Source: Flectobacillus sp. BAB-3569 | GTDB taxonomy: Bacteria > Bacteroidota > Bacteroidia > Cytophagales > Spirosomataceae | Assembly: GCF_002270355.1 (NCBI RefSeq) | Contig: NZ_NJFZ01000012.1 | Coordinates: 62,001 to 126,000 of the forward strand | Length of the DNA: 64,000 nucleotides | Direction: 5' to 3' | The notes under the pieces: generated by a model | What the model was told of the DNA's origin: nothing | The model's input: the letters and a program-made list of their open reading frames with translations, nothing else | Database searches by the model: none | In this document: piece by piece, positions 47,903-56,889 of the stretch | Layout of the letters: each line of letters opens with the position of its first letter | Numbering within the stretch: the first letter of the stretch is position 1 | Translations under genes and position numbers: made by a program

Positions 47903-47946
47903 ACTCCTGTACCATATTGAAAATGATAACAATATGATACAGGAGT
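47903..47946 (+). terminator. Terminator after the PAS/GAF gene
   Basis: Inverted repeat arms ACTCCTGTACCATATT (47903-47918) and AATATGATACAGGAGT (47931-47946) pair at 15 of 16 positions around a 12-nt loop, followed by TTGAAATTG. Confidence 0.7.
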
Positions 47947-48039
47947 TTGAAATTGTATAGCTAATTTAGCCATTATGACGATGTACTTGTAAATGACAGT
48001 TGTTGGCTAAATATACTTACCCAATTGAAACAAAAACTT

Positions 48040-50595
48040 ATGGAATCAAGAAGAGAATTTATCAAAAAAGCCTCCTTTCTAGCTAGCGGCGCTGGATTTT
48101 TTGGCGCTCTACCTCAATCTATTCAACGCGCATTGGAAATCAATCCTCCACAAGGTAGTTCATTTTGGGATGCCGAACACGTGGTGATTTTAATGCAAGA
48201 AAACCGCTCTTTTGACCACTGTTTTGGAACCCTTCAAGGGGTACGTGGGTTCAACGACCCTCGTGCATTGACAGATGGAAATAAACGTAAAGTTTGGCTA
48301 CAAACTACTAAAGACGGCAAAACTTACGCACCTTTTCGCCTAAATCTTAAAGATTCCAAAGCTACTTGGATGAGCTCGTTGCCACACTCGTGGGAAAACC
48401 AAATAGATGCGCTCAATAATGGAAAAAATAACGGCTGGCTTGGCGCAAAACAATCTGGAAACAAGGATTATAAGGATATGCCCTTGACTTTGGGCTATTA
48501 CAATCGTGAGGATATTCCGTTTTATTATGCCATGGCAGATGCTTTTACGATTTGTGACCAAAATTTCTGCTCTTCTTTGACAGGTACAACACCCAATCGC
48601 TTGTATCTATGGTCGGGTACGATTCGTGAAAATGCTTCTTTCAATACCAAAGCCAATGTCAAAAATGAGGATATTGACTATGAAAAGTGGGCAAAATGGA
48701 AAACATTTCCTGAAAGACTTCAGGAAGCAAATGTACCTTGGAAAATATACCAAAATGAAATTAGTTTGCCATCTGGTTTAGAAGGTGAGGAGGATGCTTG
48801 GCTTTCTAATTTTACTGATAACCCTATTGAGTGGTTTGAGAATTACAAGGTAAAGTTTGCACCAGAATATTACGAGTTTATCCAGAAATTGGAGAAAGTT
48901 TTGCCTGAAGAAATCAGCAATTTAGAGAAGAAACTCCCTACGCTAGATGCTGCAAGCGCTGAATATAAAAAAGCACAAAGACAACTAGAATCGAAAAAAG
49001 GCTGGTTGGCACAAATCAAAGTTGACTTAGTAACTTATCATCCTGACAAGTTTAATGAATTGTCGGATACCCAAAAGGCAATTCACCAACGTGCCTTTAC
49101 CAATAACAGAAAAGATCCCAATTACAGAAAGCTAAGTCACATCAAATACGATTTTGATGGAAAAGAGCGTGAAATGGCAGTGCCACAAAGCGATGTCTTG
49201 TATCAGTTTAGGGAAGATGTAAACAACAATAATTTACCAACCGTTTCATGGTTGGTAGCGCCTGAGAACTTTTCTGACCATCCAGGTGCGCCTTGGTATG
49301 GGGCTTGGTATTTGTCAGAGGCGATGGATATTTTGACCAAAAATCTTGAGGTTTGGAAGAAGACTATCTTCATTTTGGCTTATGACGAAAACGACGGTTA
49401 TTTTGACCATATTCCTCCTTACGTAGCACCCGACCATCAGGCGCAAGATTCTGGAAAGGTTTCGCAAGGTATAGATGCCTCGGTCGAGCGCGTAAATATT
49501 ACTCATGAGCAACAGCGCCCTTACAAGGATATTCGTAAAGGACCTATTGGTTTGGGATTTAGAGTACCACTTTTGATTGCTTCTCCTTGGACTCGTGGCG
49601 GACGTGTATGTTCGGAGGTTTTTGATCACACTTCTGTAATTCAATTTTTGGAAAAATTTGTTTCGAAAAAAACAAAAAAGAATATTCAAGAAAGCAATAT
49701 CACCGAATGGAGAAGAACAGTCTGTGGGGATTTGACCTCTGTTTTTCAACCTTATAATGGTGAGAATATTCCGCTACCTAATTTTGTCGAGAAAGAACCC
49801 TTTATTCAGGCTGTTCACCAAGCGCAGTTTAAAGAATTACCATCGGGCTATAAAGTTTTGACTGAAGCTGAACAAGAGGCCATCAATCAAAATCCTCAAG
49901 TAGCAAAATGGATGCCTCAGCAAGAAAAGGGTATCCGACCTGCTTGTGCAATTCCTTACGAGTTGTACGTAGATGGTCAGGTAAAAGGTGATGTTTTTGA
50001 ATTGAAAATGAAGGCAGGCACGACCGTTTTTGGCAAAAAGACCAAAGGTTCACCTTTCAAAGCCTATTCGACGATTCCTTATCTAAAGAAAGATGCCGAA
50101 GGAAAATCTTTGGGTTATGAGTCTATGTTGGCAAGAGACTATGCCATAAAAGCAGGTGATCAACTCAATGATACATGGAAATTATCTGAATCGGAGTCGG
50201 GACAATATGCAGTAGACGTTTATGCCCCAAATGGTTTTTTTAGAACTTTCAATGGAAATGCTACAGATTCTCTAAAAACTAGTTTAACCTACGAGTCAGC
50301 CTCAAAGAGTCATGCTTTTACTGGTAATGTTGTGTTAAATTTAGAGAATATTTCAAAGACTGCGATTGTTGTCGAAGTTATTGACGAGTCGTATGAAACA
50401 GGTTTGAAAACCATAAATCTTACCGCTGGTCAATCTCAAAAATTAGTGCTGAATCTTGCTAAAAGTCACAATTGGTATGATTTCTCTGTAAAAGTGAAAG
50501 ACAATTCTATCTTTTTAAGAAGATATGCTGGTCATGTCGAAACAGGGCAATCAAGTTTCACCGATCCAGCGATGGGACTCGTCAAAACGGTGTAG
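48040..50595 (+). CDS. Phosphocholine-specific phospholipase C, Tat-exported
   Basis: The start at ATG 48040 gives the Tat signal ESRREFIKKASFLASGAG; a TTG at 48025 is a less likely start. The 851-residue enzyme belongs to the phosphoesterase/phospholipase C family of PlcC type: the N-terminal domain shows VILMQENRSFDHCFGTLQGVRG, DAFTICDQNFCSSLTGTTPNR (catalytic-site region), and the acidic metal motif YDENDGYFDHIPP. Two C-terminal beta domains of DUF756 type follow (from about residues 630 and 745). It should hydrolyse phosphatidylcholine or related phosphodiesters outside the inner membrane. The gene is followed by a palindromic hairpin (50601-50642) and the pectinesterase gene. Use for scavenging phosphate and lipid from the environment is inferred. 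Confidence 0.88.
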   Translation: MESRREFIKKASFLASGAGFFGALPQSIQRALEINPPQGSSFWDAEHVVILMQENRSFDHCFGTLQGVRGFNDPRALTDGNKRKVWLQTTKDGKTYAPFRLNLKDSKATWMSSLPHSWENQIDALNNGKNNGWLGAKQSGNKDYKDMPLTLGYYNREDIPFYYAMADAFTICDQNFCSSLTGTTPNRLYLWSGTIRENASFNTKANVKNEDIDYEKWAKWKTFPERLQEANVPWKIYQNEISLPSGLEGEEDAWLSNFTDNPIEWFENYKVKFAPEYYEFIQKLEKVLPEEISNLEKKLPTLDAASAEYKKAQRQLESKKGWLAQIKVDLVTYHPDKFNELSDTQKAIHQRAFTNNRKDPNYRKLSHIKYDFDGKEREMAVPQSDVLYQFREDVNNNNLPTVSWLVAPENFSDHPGAPWYGAWYLSEAMDILTKNLEVWKKTIFILAYDENDGYFDHIPPYVAPDHQAQDSGKVSQGIDASVERVNITHEQQRPYKDIRKGPIGLGFRVPLLIASPWTRGGRVCSEVFDHTSVIQFLEKFVSKKTKKNIQESNITEWRRTVCGDLTSVFQPYNGENIPLPNFVEKEPFIQAVHQAQFKELPSGYKVLTEAEQEAINQNPQVAKWMPQQEKGIRPACAIPYELYVDGQVKGDVFELKMKAGTTVFGKKTKGSPFKAYSTIPYLKKDAEGKSLGYESMLARDYAIKAGDQLNDTWKLSESESGQYAVDVYAPNGFFRTFNGNATDSLKTSLTYESASKSHAFTGNVVLNLENISKTAIVVEVIDESYETGLKTINLTAGQSQKLVLNLAKSHNWYDFSVKVKDNSIFLRRYAGHVETGQSSFTDPAMGLVKTV

Positions 50596-50926
50596 ATATT
50601 TTTTCGAATAGCGGGCGACTTAAGTCGACCGCTATTTGGAAAAAGTACTGCAACAGATAAAATTCTTCGCGCCTATCTACTTCTAATGATGAAGGATAAC
50701 AGATAATCATTCTCATTTTCAACATGATAATCGTAAGGGTTGTCGCTACAACAATTTTATTTTACGGAATAGCCAAACTTTCGTACATCACAAATTCAAC
50801 ATTCCCAAGCCTGGCATCATACTATTCAAGGGCTTCACCATTTTACAAGCTGTACTTTCCAGTAAAAAAATACTTACAGGTTCTTTTAAAAGAAATTCAT
50901 GTAAAAACCTGTAATCTAATTAATGT
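50596..50926. other. Intergenic region of about 330 bases with palindrome, no gene
   Basis: Contains the hairpin at 50601-50642. The remainder has one ORF-like open frame of no coding character (rejected). The pectinesterase promoter should lie here; no good consensus was found. Confidence 0.5.
50601..50642 (+). terminator. Palindromic hairpin, CGACTTAAGTCG family, after phospholipase C
   Basis: Core GCGGGCGACTTAAGTCGACCGC (in two arms around CGACTTAAGTCG at 50616-50627) with T and A tails; the stem has one mismatch and two G-T pairs. Relative to 32285-32328 one A-T pair becomes C-G, with both strands changed. Starts six bases after the stop. Confidence 0.65.
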
Positions 50927-51907
50927 ATGTTCCCAAGAATTTTCACTTCTATTGCTTTCATTCTTTCTCTGAGTATTAGTAGCGTAAATGCTCAAGCCCT
51001 AAAAGTTCAGCATGATTTGGTGGTAGCAAAAGATGGCTCTGGCGATTTTAAATATATTCAAGATGCCATAAATGCTGTCAGGGTATATCTTCCTAAAGGC
51101 ATCACCATAAAAATCAAAAAAGGTAAATATGTTGAGAAATTGGATATCCCTAGCACCTTAACCAATATCAAATTTGTTGGCGAAGATAAGGATAGCACCA
51201 TTATCAGCTACAATGATTATTCTGGAAAAGGTAAAATGGAAACCTTTGATTCTTATACCTTGAGAGTCATGGGCAATAACCTTTCTTTTGAGAACTTAAC
51301 CATTGAAAACACTGCAGGAAGGGTAGGGCAAGCCGTGGCATTGCATGTCGAAGGAGATAGATGCGTTTTTAAGAATTGTCGCTTTTTAGGAAATCAAGAT
51401 ACCATTTTTGCTTCTGGTGAAAACTCTCGACAACTCTTTGAAGATTGTTTTATCGAAGGGACAGTCGATTTTATTTTTGGTTCTTCTACAGCACTTTTTG
51501 AACGTTGCCATATTCACTCAAAAGCAGATGGATACGTTTCGGCAGCATCGACACCTGATTGGGTGGTGTATGGATATGTTTTCAAAAATTGTAAACTCAC
51601 TGCTGATGCCAACGTGACCAAAGTGTATCTGGGTAGACCTTGGAGAGATTTTGCCAAAACTGTTTTTATCGATTGCGAAGTAGGCAGTCATATAGTACCT
51701 GAAGGGTGGAATAACTGGGGCAGACCCTCAACTGAAAATACTGTATTTTATGCTGAATACAATACAACTGGAAAAGGTGCAAACCAAACAAAACGTGTAA
51801 AATGGTCGAAGAGTTTGACCAAGGCAGAAGCCTTAACCTACAGTAAATCAGAGATTTTTGCAGGAAAAATAATACAAGAATTATCAAAGTTCTGGTTGGA
51901 TAAATAA
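50927..51907 (+). CDS. Pectinesterase (carbohydrate esterase family 8)
   Basis: The protein has 326 residues with a signal peptide ending NAQ (residue 23). A right-handed parallel beta-helix follows with the CE8 signatures: GQAVALHV (Gln135), LGNQDTI (Asp158), GTVDFIFGS (Asp181) and YLGRPWR (Arg237, Trp239). These are the catalytic and oxyanion residues of pectin methylesterases, which remove methyl groups from homogalacturonan. It lacks a T9SS tail, so it is probably periplasmic or exported by another route. The next gene, 58 bases downstream on the same strand, is a secreted alpha/beta-hydrolase of the esterase type, and the two could act together on pectin. Substrate is inferred from the family. 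Confidence 0.92.
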   Translation: MFPRIFTSIAFILSLSISSVNAQALKVQHDLVVAKDGSGDFKYIQDAINAVRVYLPKGITIKIKKGKYVEKLDIPSTLTNIKFVGEDKDSTIISYNDYSGKGKMETFDSYTLRVMGNNLSFENLTIENTAGRVGQAVALHVEGDRCVFKNCRFLGNQDTIFASGENSRQLFEDCFIEGTVDFIFGSSTALFERCHIHSKADGYVSAASTPDWVVYGYVFKNCKLTADANVTKVYLGRPWRDFAKTVFIDCEVGSHIVPEGWNNWGRPSTENTVFYAEYNTTGKGANQTKRVKWSKSLTKAEALTYSKSEIFAGKIIQELSKFWLDK

Positions 51908-51965
51908 AAGATTTTCTATCTTTGTTGAAATAAGAGTAAAAAATCTTTAAATATTTATAAATATT

Positions 51966-52970
51966 GTGAAAACTCTACTGACCATTTCTCTTTCCGTTTC
52001 ATTATCTATTTCCTCATGGGCTCAATCGACCATCGGAGTCACGGGCGTGAGGGACAATTCCTATAATAGCTATTCGGCCTTAAAGACAACGCTAAAAACG
52101 CATCCCAATGCGCTTTTAGTTATTGAAAATCAGTATACTAATGTTACAGAAAAACGTGATGTGGTGTATGCCAAAATTGGTGATAGGGAATTAAAATTGG
52201 ACGCTTTTTACCCAAAAGAAAAAACTCATCAACCACATCCCGCTATTTTGATTATTCATGGCGGAGGTTGGCGTTCTGGCAATAGGGCACAACATATTCC
52301 TTTGGCTCAAAAGCTGGCATCTTTGGGTTATGCTACTTTTACAGCTGAGTACCGACTTTCTACAGAGGCATTATATCCTGCTGCAGTACAAGATTTGAAA
52401 GCTGCGGTAAGATGGATTCGTGCCAATGCTTCACAATATCATGTAGATGCAAATAAGATAGCAAGTTTGGGTTTTTCGGCTGGCGGACAACTGGCATCTT
52501 TGGTGGGTAATACCAATGGGGTTCAGACTTTTGAGGCAAACGAAGGTATTACAGGAGTTTCGAGTGATGTTCAGGCGATTGTCGACATAGATGGCATTGT
52601 GGCTTTTATTCATCCAGAATCTGCTGAGGGAGACGATTCCAAAAGAACCTCGGCTGCAACTTATTGGTTTGGGTATGGTAAAGACCAAAATCCAGCGCTA
52701 TGGAAAGAAGGTTCTGCTTTGACTTATACAGGAAAAAATACGCCACCCACTTTGTTTATTAATAGTAGTGTAGAACGAATGCACGCAGGAAGAGATGATT
52801 ATCGTAAAATTTTGGAGGCTAATCATATTTATTCAGAAGTACATACTTTTAAAGATTCTCCACATTCTTTTTGTTTGTTTACACCGTGGTTTGACCCAAC
52901 GGTTGAGTATGTCGACCACTTTTTGAAAAAGGTCTTCAAAAAACATAAAGATGTATTGGCATTCAGATAA
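51966..52970 (+). CDS. Secreted alpha/beta hydrolase, BD-FAE/esterase-like
   Basis: The start codon is GTG at 51966 and the protein has 334 residues with a signal peptide ending SWAQ (residue 20). An alpha/beta hydrolase fold with the oxyanion motif IHGGGWRSG (98-104), the nucleophile elbow GFSAGG (Ser171), and His in SPHSF near the C-terminus; the acid residue may be Asp in the AGRDDY region. The sequence resembles BD-FAE/acetyl-esterase type carbohydrate esterases. Its neighbour is a pectinesterase, so removal of acetyl or methyl esters from pectin or hemicellulose is plausible (inference from context). A terminator at 52977-53004 ends the two-gene transcript. Confidence 0.85.
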   Translation: MKTLLTISLSVSLSISSWAQSTIGVTGVRDNSYNSYSALKTTLKTHPNALLVIENQYTNVTEKRDVVYAKIGDRELKLDAFYPKEKTHQPHPAILIIHGGGWRSGNRAQHIPLAQKLASLGYATFTAEYRLSTEALYPAAVQDLKAAVRWIRANASQYHVDANKIASLGFSAGGQLASLVGNTNGVQTFEANEGITGVSSDVQAIVDIDGIVAFIHPESAEGDDSKRTSAATYWFGYGKDQNPALWKEGSALTYTGKNTPPTLFINSSVERMHAGRDDYRKILEANHIYSEVHTFKDSPHSFCLFTPWFDPTVEYVDHFLKKVFKKHKDVLAFR

Positions 52971-52976
52971 AAATAT

Positions 52977-53010
52977 AAAGGCTTAATCGTGAGATTAAGC
53001 CTTTTCGTTT
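52977..53010 (+). terminator. Intrinsic terminator after the esterase gene
   Basis: A perfect 12-bp stem (52977-52988 with 52993-53004; AAAGGCTTAATC and GATTAAGCCTTT), a GTGA loop and a T-run ending TTTTCGTTT. It may also end the minus-strand gluconokinase transcript. Confidence 0.85.
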
Positions 53011-53064
53011 ATTAGGGGGGATAGATAGTGATAGCTAAATTCGAAATGGGTTTGGTTATGTAAG

Positions 53065-54489
53065 CTAAACTTTCAAAAATTGTGTATAAACATTTTTGAA
53101 TCGCTCAAACCCTTGTTGATAAACACGACTATTTCCTTTGTTGGGATAAAAAACTATTTCGTTTTTTATTTCGTTTTTGTACTCTATTCCAAATGATTGG
53201 AAACCTAGTAACACAGCGCCCCAAGCTGAACTTTCAATCGTATTACTAACTTCTACTTTCATTTGAAAAATGTCGGCGGTCATTTGTAACCAAAAATTAC
53301 TCTTGGCAAAGCCTCCGCTGACCATCAAAGTCATATTGGATAAGGTCTCTTTTTGAGGGACTAATACCTCTGCAATTTGTTTTAACCCAAATAGAATACC
53401 TTCCATACTGGCTCGAATGATATGCCCTTGGGTATGTTGCATGTCTAAGCCAATCATGATGCCTTTGGCTTTGGCATCCCAAATGGGTGCTCTTTCACCC
53501 AAGATATAAGGCACAAATAACAATCCTTCGGAACCTACAGGTACTTGCTCTGCTTTTTCAAATAATTCTTGGTATGTCTCAACAGTTTCAAGAATGTTAT
53601 TTTTAAGCCATTGTAAAACTACTGCGCCGTTGTTTACTGCTCCTAATTTGAGGTATTCTGTATCAAACAAATGATAACATTGTGTCCTCATTTGAGGGTC
53701 GATAAATGGTTGACTCGAAACCACTCGAACTGCTCCACTTGTGCCTATTGTAAGCGCCATTTTGTCGGGAGTAATAGCTCCAGAGCCTAAATTAGCCAGA
53801 ATTCCATCGCCACCACCACTTACTAATTCAAGACCATATTGCTTACAATAAGCTCGATGGGTTGATTTTACTATTATAGACAATTGTGTTTTTTGGATAC
53901 TAAGATAGTTCAAAATTTCCTCCGACCATTGCAGCGAATGTATGTCCATCAGCCCAGTTCCTGAGGCAAGGGTCGTATCAATTGTGTATTCATGGGTTAA
54001 GTGATACCAGATATATTCTTTGGCACTGATTAACTTGTGAGCCGAAGCTAACAAGGATGGTTCATGTTCCTTGAGCCATGCAATCTTGGTCATAGGCGAA
54101 AAACTATGTATCGGAATGCCCGAAATATCATAAAACCGCTGACCTGTTATGCTTTGTTTTAAGGTATCTGCTATATCTGCTGCCCGATTATCTGCCCAAA
54201 TCATGCAATCTGTCATCGCTTGATGGTGTTCATCTACCAAAATCAAGCTTTGCATTGCTGCACTAAAACTGATAAATCGAACTTCAAATCTGGCAAGAAT
54301 ATCTTCAATACATTCTTTGGTTGCTGTAAGTAAATCTTGTGGGTGTTGGGTACTACATTCTGGTTGGGGGTGATACATCGGGTATTCCCGACTCACCTGA
54401 TACAAAACGTCTCCTTTTTGATTGAAAACTACAGCTTTTGTGGCAGTCGTGCCCAAATCAATACCCGCATAATAATGCGCCATAAGCAT
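53065..54489 (-). CDS. FGGY family carbohydrate kinase, probable gluconokinase
   Basis: The protein has 474 residues. The FGGY nucleotide-binding halves are seen in YYAGIDLGTTATKAVVF, CMIWADNRAADIAD, the ADP site GTSGAVRV and the LLFVPYILGERAPIWDAKAKGIM stretch. It starts at M1 or M3 (54483), the second giving the family-typical start. Its neighbour 32 bases upstream on the same strand is a 6-phosphogluconate dehydrogenase, which supports phosphorylation of gluconate to 6-phosphogluconate. A second FGGY kinase (56890-58407) and an AraC regulator are in the same cluster, so the specificities may differ (for example gluconate versus a related sugar acid or pentulose). Confidence 0.85.
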   Translation of the reverse strand: MLMAHYYAGIDLGTTATKAVVFNQKGDVLYQVSREYPMYHPQPECSTQHPQDLLTATKECIEDILARFEVRFISFSAAMQSLILVDEHHQAMTDCMIWADNRAADIADTLKQSITGQRFYDISGIPIHSFSPMTKIAWLKEHEPSLLASAHKLISAKEYIWYHLTHEYTIDTTLASGTGLMDIHSLQWSEEILNYLSIQKTQLSIIVKSTHRAYCKQYGLELVSGGGDGILANLGSGAITPDKMALTIGTSGAVRVVSSQPFIDPQMRTQCYHLFDTEYLKLGAVNNGAVVLQWLKNNILETVETYQELFEKAEQVPVGSEGLLFVPYILGERAPIWDAKAKGIMIGLDMQHTQGHIIRASMEGILFGLKQIAEVLVPQKETLSNMTLMVSGGFAKSNFWLQMTADIFQMKVEVSNTIESSAWGAVLLGFQSFGIEYKNEIKNEIVFYPNKGNSRVYQQGFERFKNVYTQFLKV

Positions 54490-54521
54490 TCAGTTTTAAA
54501 TTCTACAGATGCTTATCACGC

Positions 54522-55418
54522 CTATTTTTTCTCTACGGCATGACCTCCAAATTCATTACGAAGAGCCGCGACAACCTTCCCAGAGAATGTGTCTTCCATC
54601 TGTGAGCGATAGCGCATCATCACTGAAAGGGCAATAACAGGCGTAGGAACACCCATATCCAAAGCCGTTTCTAGAGTCCATTTGCCTTCGCCTGAAGAGT
54701 GCATTACTCCTTTAATTGCGTCCAATTGTGGATCTTTTGCAAAAGCATTTGCCGTCAATTCCATCAACCAACCCCTCACTACCGAGCCATGGTTGAATAA
54801 TTCGGCTGTTTTCTGGAAATCAATATCAAATTGCGAGCGCTCAAAAACCTCAAAGCCTTCTGCAATCGCCTGCATCATACCATATTCGATACCATTGTGA
54901 ACCATTTTGGTAAAGTGTCCACTTCCTGCACGACCAGTATGTAAATAACCGTTTTGGATAGATATTTTTTGAAAAACTTCCTCTACATATTTGAAGACAT
55001 CGGTATCTCCTCCAATCATGGTACAAGCGCCTTGCAAAGCACCGCTGGTGCCGCCCGAAGTACCACAGTCAAGGAAGTCGATACCCTTGTCTTTCAAATG
55101 TGCGTAACGACGTAAAGAATCTTTGTAAAAAGAGTTTCCGCCATCTATTATTATGTCTGAAGGGTTCAATAAAGGAATTAATTGCTCAATCACAGCGTCT
55201 ACAATTTCACCAGCAGGCACCATCAACCAAATGACTCTTCTGCCTGTAAGTTGGGTCGTCAAATCTTCTAAGCTAGAAGCTGTAGAGATACCTTGTTGCG
55301 CAATTTGAGTTACAAAATCGGGGTTTACGTCATTGGCTATTACCTCAAATCCATTTCTGTGTAAATTTAACGCAAGGTTAAAACCCATTTTGCCTAAGCC
55401 TACCAATCCAATTTGCAT
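54522..55418 (-). CDS. gnd: 6-phosphogluconate dehydrogenase, decarboxylating
   Basis: The protein has 298 residues, the short type. A Rossmann domain opens with GLVGLGKMGFNLALNLH, then VPAGEIVDAVIEQLIPLL, GGNSFYKDSLRR and the substrate-loop GTSGGTSGA, followed by HFTKMVHNGIEYGMM with the catalytic Lys and Glu region. The short length and order fit the NAD-preferring YqeC-like or GndA-like type, which lacks the last third of E. coli Gnd. It oxidatively decarboxylates 6-phosphogluconate to ribulose 5-phosphate. It is upstream of the gluconokinase in the same transcript. The promoter probably lies in the 510-base gap that includes a dispersed repeat. Confidence 0.87.
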   Translation of the reverse strand: MQIGLVGLGKMGFNLALNLHRNGFEVIANDVNPDFVTQIAQQGISTASSLEDLTTQLTGRRVIWLMVPAGEIVDAVIEQLIPLLNPSDIIIDGGNSFYKDSLRRYAHLKDKGIDFLDCGTSGGTSGALQGACTMIGGDTDVFKYVEEVFQKISIQNGYLHTGRAGSGHFTKMVHNGIEYGMMQAIAEGFEVFERSQFDIDFQKTAELFNHGSVVRGWLMELTANAFAKDPQLDAIKGVMHSSGEGKWTLETALDMGVPTPVIALSVMMRYRSQMEDTFSGKVVAALRNEFGGHAVEKK

Positions 55419-55930
55419 AAGTTTATTTGTTAAAAGTTTCGGGATATTTTGTTTATAAATGATAAGGTGTACTGTACTCAGTAATTTGTAAAAACGTTAT
55501 TCGTGATTTGTATATCCGTTATAAGTTAGTGGGCAAAATAAAATTTAAGATTGTGCTTTCGGCTTTCAGGTATCGGCTTTCGGTAGTGGGCTTTGTAAAA
55601 AAGTATTTTAACACTCTGTGCCTTGTGCCTGTTGCCTTGTCCCTAAACACATAACCTGAATCTCATTCTGCATGAATACTTAAATCTATGGCTCAAATTT
55701 CTTGTATTATTTTGTTTAAAACTTTCATTTTTTTTCGGTGTGAAATATTTGAAATATTTATTTGGTCACAATTCTTTAATTGAAACTCGAACTCTTTAGA
55801 AATGAGGGTTTTAGAAAACGAAAACTAAAATCCTCTGCTTTAAGAATACAGTTTTCTTTCATTTTTAGTAGAAAAGTAAAAAATTGTGCCTCGTTGCTAT
55901 GTCCAATACCAATGAACCTGCCTAAATTAC
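55419..55930. other. Intergenic region of about 510 bases, dispersed repeat, no gene
   Basis: Divergent gap between gnd and the AraC gene. Holds a reverse-oriented dispersed repeat at 55525-55655 and otherwise AT-rich sequence. A regulatory region for both transcripts is expected but no operator was recognised. Confidence 0.55.
55525..55655 (-). repeat. Dispersed repeat (GGCAACAGGCA family), single copy, reverse orientation
   Basis: Begins AGTTAGTGGGCAAAATAAAA, has GCTTTCGGCTTTCAGG and CGGCTTTCGG blocks, then CTCTGTGCCTTGTGCCTGTT and GCCTTGTCCCTAAACAC, all in reversed order of the tandem copies at 43 kb. Confidence 0.7.
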
Positions 55931-56851
55931 ATGACGGTTTTTTCAGCCATATCTTGTGATTATCTCATGAATTCCAACTTTTACTATATACAAAACGAAT
56001 CGCCCGAATTAAAGGAATTTCCCTTTGTGTCTTGCTTGCTTTCACAGAAAGTACAGCAAATCATTCTTGATTCTTGGGAGGTTGGTCAGCGAGCTGGAAT
56101 TGGTATTTTTAGCTTTACAGAAGGAAAATACGAATGGAGTTTGGAGCATAAAACCTATCCATTATATCCCAACGATTCCTTGATTGTTCAACCTTGGCAG
56201 GCGCTTGGCAATCCGAGGGGATATTTGGAGATTGGTGCTTTTATGCAATTGAGTATTTTGCCGAGTCATTGGACAAATGAGGGACATTTGATTTTGGGTG
56301 ATTGGAGCAAAATCTCATACAGCGAACAAGTGGTTATTTCAAAACTGTTTTTGTCGAATGCCAAGCCAATCATTCCTCGTAATCCTGCAATTGGACAATT
56401 AATCATGGAATTGGGGCAGGAGGTACAAGAGCAAGCTTTTGGTTATCGTACCAGAGTGCCTCAAATTGTGGATGAAATTCTGATTACTTGGGCAAGAACC
56501 TTGGGTAAAACCGAACGAAATAACCAAGATTTTTCACAGACTTTTTTACAGCTGGAACAAACCCTAAGAGCTAATTTGGAACACCCATGGACCTTGGAGG
56601 AAATGGCTGGTTTGGCAGGATTAGGAAATACAGCTTTCTCGGAAAAAGTAAAACGCTTTTCAGGTTTTTCTCCTCTCAACTACCTTATTAATATCCGTAT
56701 TGCAGAGGCAAGTAGATTGCTCAAAAGTAGTGATAAGTCATTGACAGATATTGCCTTAGAAACGGGATTTTACTCATCACAACATTTTTCAACTACCTTC
56801 AAAAAGCTCACAGGATACACGCCGAGAGATTATCGTAAAATCCATATATAA
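55931..56851 (+). CDS. AraC family transcriptional regulator
   Basis: The protein has 306 residues from the first ATG; Met13 at 55967 is an equally likely start. The C-terminal 100 residues hold two helix-turn-helix units of AraC type: LEEMAGLAGLGNTAFSEKVKRF followed by SGFSPLNYLINIRIAEASRLL and the second unit SLTDIALETGFYSSQHFSTTF with KKLTGYTPRDYRK. The N-terminal half is not a recognised sugar-binding cupin but has a beta-rich part (FSFTEGKYEWSLEH). It is divergent from gnd and directly upstream of the second FGGY kinase (38 bases), so it probably regulates the gluconate-type genes. The inducer is unknown. Confidence 0.85.
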   Translation: MTVFSAISCDYLMNSNFYYIQNESPELKEFPFVSCLLSQKVQQIILDSWEVGQRAGIGIFSFTEGKYEWSLEHKTYPLYPNDSLIVQPWQALGNPRGYLEIGAFMQLSILPSHWTNEGHLILGDWSKISYSEQVVISKLFLSNAKPIIPRNPAIGQLIMELGQEVQEQAFGYRTRVPQIVDEILITWARTLGKTERNNQDFSQTFLQLEQTLRANLEHPWTLEEMAGLAGLGNTAFSEKVKRFSGFSPLNYLINIRIAEASRLLKSSDKSLTDIALETGFYSSQHFSTTFKKLTGYTPRDYRKIHI

Positions 56852-56889
56852 ACCACACATACTTTCTCAACAATCGATACGAAAAAATT

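Noticed and set aside
50724-50972. Open frame of 82 codons between phospholipase C and pectinesterase genes
   Set aside because: It overlaps the supported signal-peptide start of the pectinesterase and has no conserved-looking content.
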